Part shown: positions 5,723-7,278 of the stretch, in pieces
How positions within the stretch are numbered: the first letter of the stretch is position 1
Layout: every line of letters begins with the position of its first letter
NCBI GenBank assembly: GCA_937892225.1
Contig: CALAUH010000018.1
Location: 1-7,278, forward strand
DNA from: an uncultured Treponema sp.
Lineage (GTDB): Bacteria; Spirochaetota; Spirochaetia; Treponematales; Treponemataceae
Length of the DNA: 7,278 bases
Direction: 5' to 3'
The notes under the pieces: model-generated
Seen by the model: the letters and a program-made list of their open reading frames with translations, nothing else
Told to the model about the DNA's origin: nothing
Databases searched by the model: none
Made by a program: the position numbers and the translations under genes

Positions 5723-5872
5723 ATGCAGAAACTTACAAATGAAGAGATGCAAAAGATACAGAAATTGCTTCTTAGTCTTGAGTTTGGCTCATTGACGATC
5801 ACTGTTCAGAATGGAAAGATCGTGCAGGTCGATAAGAATGAAAAGCTTAGATTAAGCGAAGTGAAATTGTAA
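5723..5872 (+). CDS. YezD-family (DUF2292) small protein
   Basis: A 49-residue protein, complete from ATG to TAA, preceded by GGGGGA (5710-5715) at a spacing of about seven bases. It has an N-terminal amphipathic helix-like segment (NEEMQKIQKLLLSLE, 6-20). The family's core FGSLTITVQNGKIVQVDKNE follows at 21-40, and then KLRLSE (41-46). DUF2292/YezD proteins show the same R/F-(Y/F)GS-x-T/E-I-x-(V/I)Q-x-G-x-(V/I)VQ-(I/V) pattern and end near K-x-RL. The molecular function is not established. From general knowledge they often neighbour sulfate, sulfonate or cysteine transport and assimilation genes, and here an ABC ATPase of the sulfonate/taurine/nitrate class follows. The gene has its own promoter with a possible operator and is followed by a strong terminator, so it can form a very short transcript of its own. 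Confidence 0.85.
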   Translation: MQKLTNEEMQKIQKLLLSLEFGSLTITVQNGKIVQVDKNEKLRLSEVKL

Positions 5873-5911
5873 ATGAAATTGAATAGTATAGTTTTTTACT
5901 GAAACTGGCTG

Positions 5912-5965
5912 GAAACCCGGAGGTTTTGGCATTTTTTGTGTGCCGAAATCCCGGGTTTCTTTTTT
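5912..5965 (+). terminator. Strong intrinsic terminator between yezD and the ABC ATPase
   Basis: A 19-bp stem with one bulged A (5921) pairs 5912-5931 with 5941-5959 (GAAACCCGG against CCGGGTTTC at the base, GGTTTTGGCA against TGCCGAAATC above, including two wobbles). The loop is nine bases and six T residues follow (5960-5965). It should stop most transcription from yezD before the ABC gene, or act as a regulated attenuator. The rest of the 149-base gap shows no clear new promoter. Confidence 0.92.
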
Positions 5966-6021
5966 GCGAAACTATTCAAGCGAAGCATCTCGAATACATT
6001 TACGGAAGGATAGGTATATTT

Positions 6022-6807
6022 ATGCACGACATTCAGATTCAGAGTCTTTCGTTTGCTTATGAGGAAACGGAAAAACTGATTTTAAAAGATATAGAGATGG
6101 ATATTAACGCAGGAGAGTTTGTGTGTATTCTTGGACAGTCTGGTTGCGGAAAGAGTACATTGCTCCGATTGATCGCAGGTCTTGAGAAGCCTACAGAGGG
6201 ATCGATTTCTGTGGATGGAAAAATGCTTGATGGGGCAAGCCTCAGAAGAGGTGTGGTTTTCCAGGATTATGGCCTTTTTCCTTGGATGACTGCAGGAGAG
6301 AATATTGTGATTGCTTTGGAACAGCGCTATCCGGATAAGAGTAAAAAGGAGCTGAAGCGGATCGCCATGGAGGCACTCAGACAGGTGGGGCTTCCGGATG
6401 ATGTATATAAGAAGTTCCCAAAGGAACTTTCGGGTGGTATGAAGCAGAGATGTGCGATTGCCCAGTCGTTCAGTGTTGATCCACCGATTCTTCTGATGGA
6501 TGAGCCATTTGGGGCTTTGGATGCGGTTACAAGAGCAAGACTCCAGGATCTGCTGATAGAGTTATGGTCTAAAGAAGAGCAGAAGAAAACGGTTCTGTTT
6601 GTTACCCATGATGTCGATGAGGCGCTTCTGCTTGCGAATCGAATCTTTGTGCTTGGGCAGTCACCTAGCAATGTGATCTATGAGTGCAGTATTCCGGAGG
6701 AAAGTCGTGCGACAAGGGAGACACAGTTTGAGAATCCGGAGGTTCTGAAGCTTCGTAATACATTGATCAAATATATCAATAAAGACGTGTACGCACATAT
6801 TTCATAA
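6022..6807 (+). CDS. ABC transporter ATP-binding protein, NitT/TauT (SsuB/TauB-like) family
   Basis: This is the cytoplasmic ATPase of an importer of the nitrate/sulfonate/taurine class, which works with a membrane permease and an extracellular binding protein. In the 261-residue product, Walker A is GQSGCGKST (38-46) and the Q-loop is Gln81 in FQDYGLFPWMTAGEN, a wording typical of this subfamily. The ABC signature is LSGGMKQR (136-143). Walker B with its catalytic Glu161 and D-loop is ILLMDEPFGALD (156-167), and the switch is His196 in VTHDVDEA. All catalytic elements are present. The ATG at 6022 is preferred because GGAAGGA (6004-6010) precedes it and the protein aligns from there. The frame is open up to an ATG at 5926, but that lies inside the terminator and would add 32 residues unlike the family. 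YezD upstream hints at a sulfur compound as substrate; this is inference. The expected permease and binding-protein genes do not follow, because a different composition begins shortly after the stop. Confidence 0.93.
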   Translation: MHDIQIQSLSFAYEETEKLILKDIEMDINAGEFVCILGQSGCGKSTLLRLIAGLEKPTEGSISVDGKMLDGASLRRGVVFQDYGLFPWMTAGENIVIALEQRYPDKSKKELKRIAMEALRQVGLPDDVYKKFPKELSGGMKQRCAIAQSFSVDPPILLMDEPFGALDAVTRARLQDLLIELWSKEEQKKTVLFVTHDVDEALLLANRIFVLGQSPSNVIYECSIPEESRATRETQFENPEVLKLRNTLIKYINKDVYAHIS

Positions 6808-6813
6808 TTTTTG

Positions 6814-6855
6814 GTAATAATAGCGATCGGGCTATTTTACATATTATTCTTTTTT
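6814..6855 (+). terminator. Weak hairpin after the ABC gene, possible terminator
   Basis: GTAA-T-AATAGC (6814-6824, one bulged T) pairs with GCTATTTTAC (6831-6840) around a 6-base loop. Six T residues come only nine bases later (6850-6855). The spacing is poor for an intrinsic terminator. If the hairpin is native to one genome, the composition join lies downstream of 6840. Confidence 0.3.
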
Positions 6856-6873
6856 ATTGAGGAGGAAAATGAC

Positions 6874-7278
6874 ATGAAAAAAATCGCAGTACCTGGTAAA
6901 GATGGCAATAAATATGTTCCTTATGATCAAAGAACTGGAACTAAATCTGTTGTTTACTTTACAAGAGATCTTTCAGAAGAAGGATTAAAAAAGATCTATG
7001 ATCGCATTCAAGAAGGGCTAGAAGGAAAAATTGCAATCAAATTGCATACAGGGGAAGCTGAAGGACCTAATATTATTCCTAGACCTTGGGTGAAGGAATT
7101 ATATAATACTAAATTACCTGAAGCGACAATTATTGAAACAAATACATATTATAAGGGATCAAGATATACAACAGAAGAACATCGTAAAACATTAGAAATC
7201 AATGGTTGGACATTTTGTCCAGTAGATATTACTGATGCAAATGGAGTAGCTACATTACCTGTTGAAGGTGGTAAATGG
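6874..7278 (+). CDS. DUF362 domain-containing protein, N-terminal 135 residues, truncated by the window end
   Basis: An open frame starts at ATG 6874, eight bases after AGGAGG (6860-6865), and runs without a stop to the last base. Recognisable family segments are SVVYFTRDLSEEGL (25-38), GKIAIKLHTGE (51-61), GPNIIPR (64-70), IIETNTYYKGSRYTT (86-100), HRKTLEINGW (103-112) and LPVEGGK (128-134). These match the N-terminal half of DUF362 proteins, many of which carry a downstream ferredoxin-like 4Fe-4S segment that would lie outside the window. The biochemical role of the family is not established; it is cytoplasmic by appearance, with no signal peptide. The first 22 residues (AVPGKDGNKYVPYDQRTG) are a short leader ahead of the core. 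Codon use is strongly AT-rich (AAA, ATT, TTA), unlike the ABC gene just upstream, so it probably comes from another genome. Confidence 0.85.
   Translation, partial: MKKIAVPGKDGNKYVPYDQRTGTKSVVYFTRDLSEEGLKKIYDRIQEGLEGKIAIKLHTGEAEGPNIIPRPWVKELYNTKLPEATIIETNTYYKGSRYTTEEHRKTLEINGWTFCPVDITDANGVATLPVEGGKW

Noticed and set aside
5926..6021. Upstream start that would add 32 residues to the ABC ATPase
   Set aside because: The ATG at 5926 lies inside the terminator stem, has no RBS, and the added residues do not resemble the family; ATG 6022 has GGAAGGA upstream and gives the normal N-terminus.
1..7278. Mobile element, CRISPR array, defence or biosynthetic system explaining the mosaic
   Set aside because: No transposase or integrase, terminal inverted repeats, target duplications, tRNA or direct-repeat arrays were seen at any seam, so the mosaic is better explained by a chimeric assembly.

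Overview
This window reads as a patchwork of at least four stretches of bacterial DNA from different sources, most likely a gut or faecal metagenome contig. I found no convincing undescribed biological system. The most notable property is the set of abrupt joins, each cutting a gene or leaving a gene tail at the seam. Assignment to organisms is inference from protein style, codon use and composition; no search was run.

Bases 1 to about 245 hold, on the minus strand, an internal piece of a probable CE2-type carbohydrate esterase. Bases about 245 to 4682 are AT-rich and look like a host-associated spirochaete (Treponema-like). They encode a secreted protein of unknown function on the minus strand, truncated at its C-terminus by the first join. 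Next come the hisH-hisF pair (both subunits of imidazole glycerol phosphate synthase, overlapping by 8 bp), queD on the minus strand meeting hisF tail to tail, and murE diverging from queD. The first genes of these transcripts lack a Shine-Dalgarno and have a -10-like hexamer only 6-7 bases before the ATG, which suggests leaderless mRNAs; internal hisF has a normal SD. MurE is native only to about residue 551 and then changes into foreign sequence, losing its conserved C-terminal GKGHE region.

Bases about 4682 to 6840 have higher GC and the style of a Lachnospiraceae-like Firmicute. They begin with the last 16 codons of an unknown gene, followed by an AIM24/TIGR00266-family gene that is broken by a frameshift beside an imperfect internal duplication. 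A strong terminator, a promoter with an adjacent perfect inverted repeat, a 49-residue YezD/DUF2292 protein, a second strong terminator and a NitT/TauT-type ABC transporter ATPase follow. YezD proteins are often found beside sulfur-compound transport genes, so the ABC protein may serve sulfonate or a related substrate, but its permease and binding protein are not in the window.

Bases about 6840 to 7278 are AT-rich again and encode the N-terminal 135 residues of a DUF362 protein with a strong AGGAGG site. It looks like another Firmicute (possibly Erysipelotrichales-like) and runs off the window end. No rRNA, tRNA, CRISPR array, insertion sequence or attachment site was seen.
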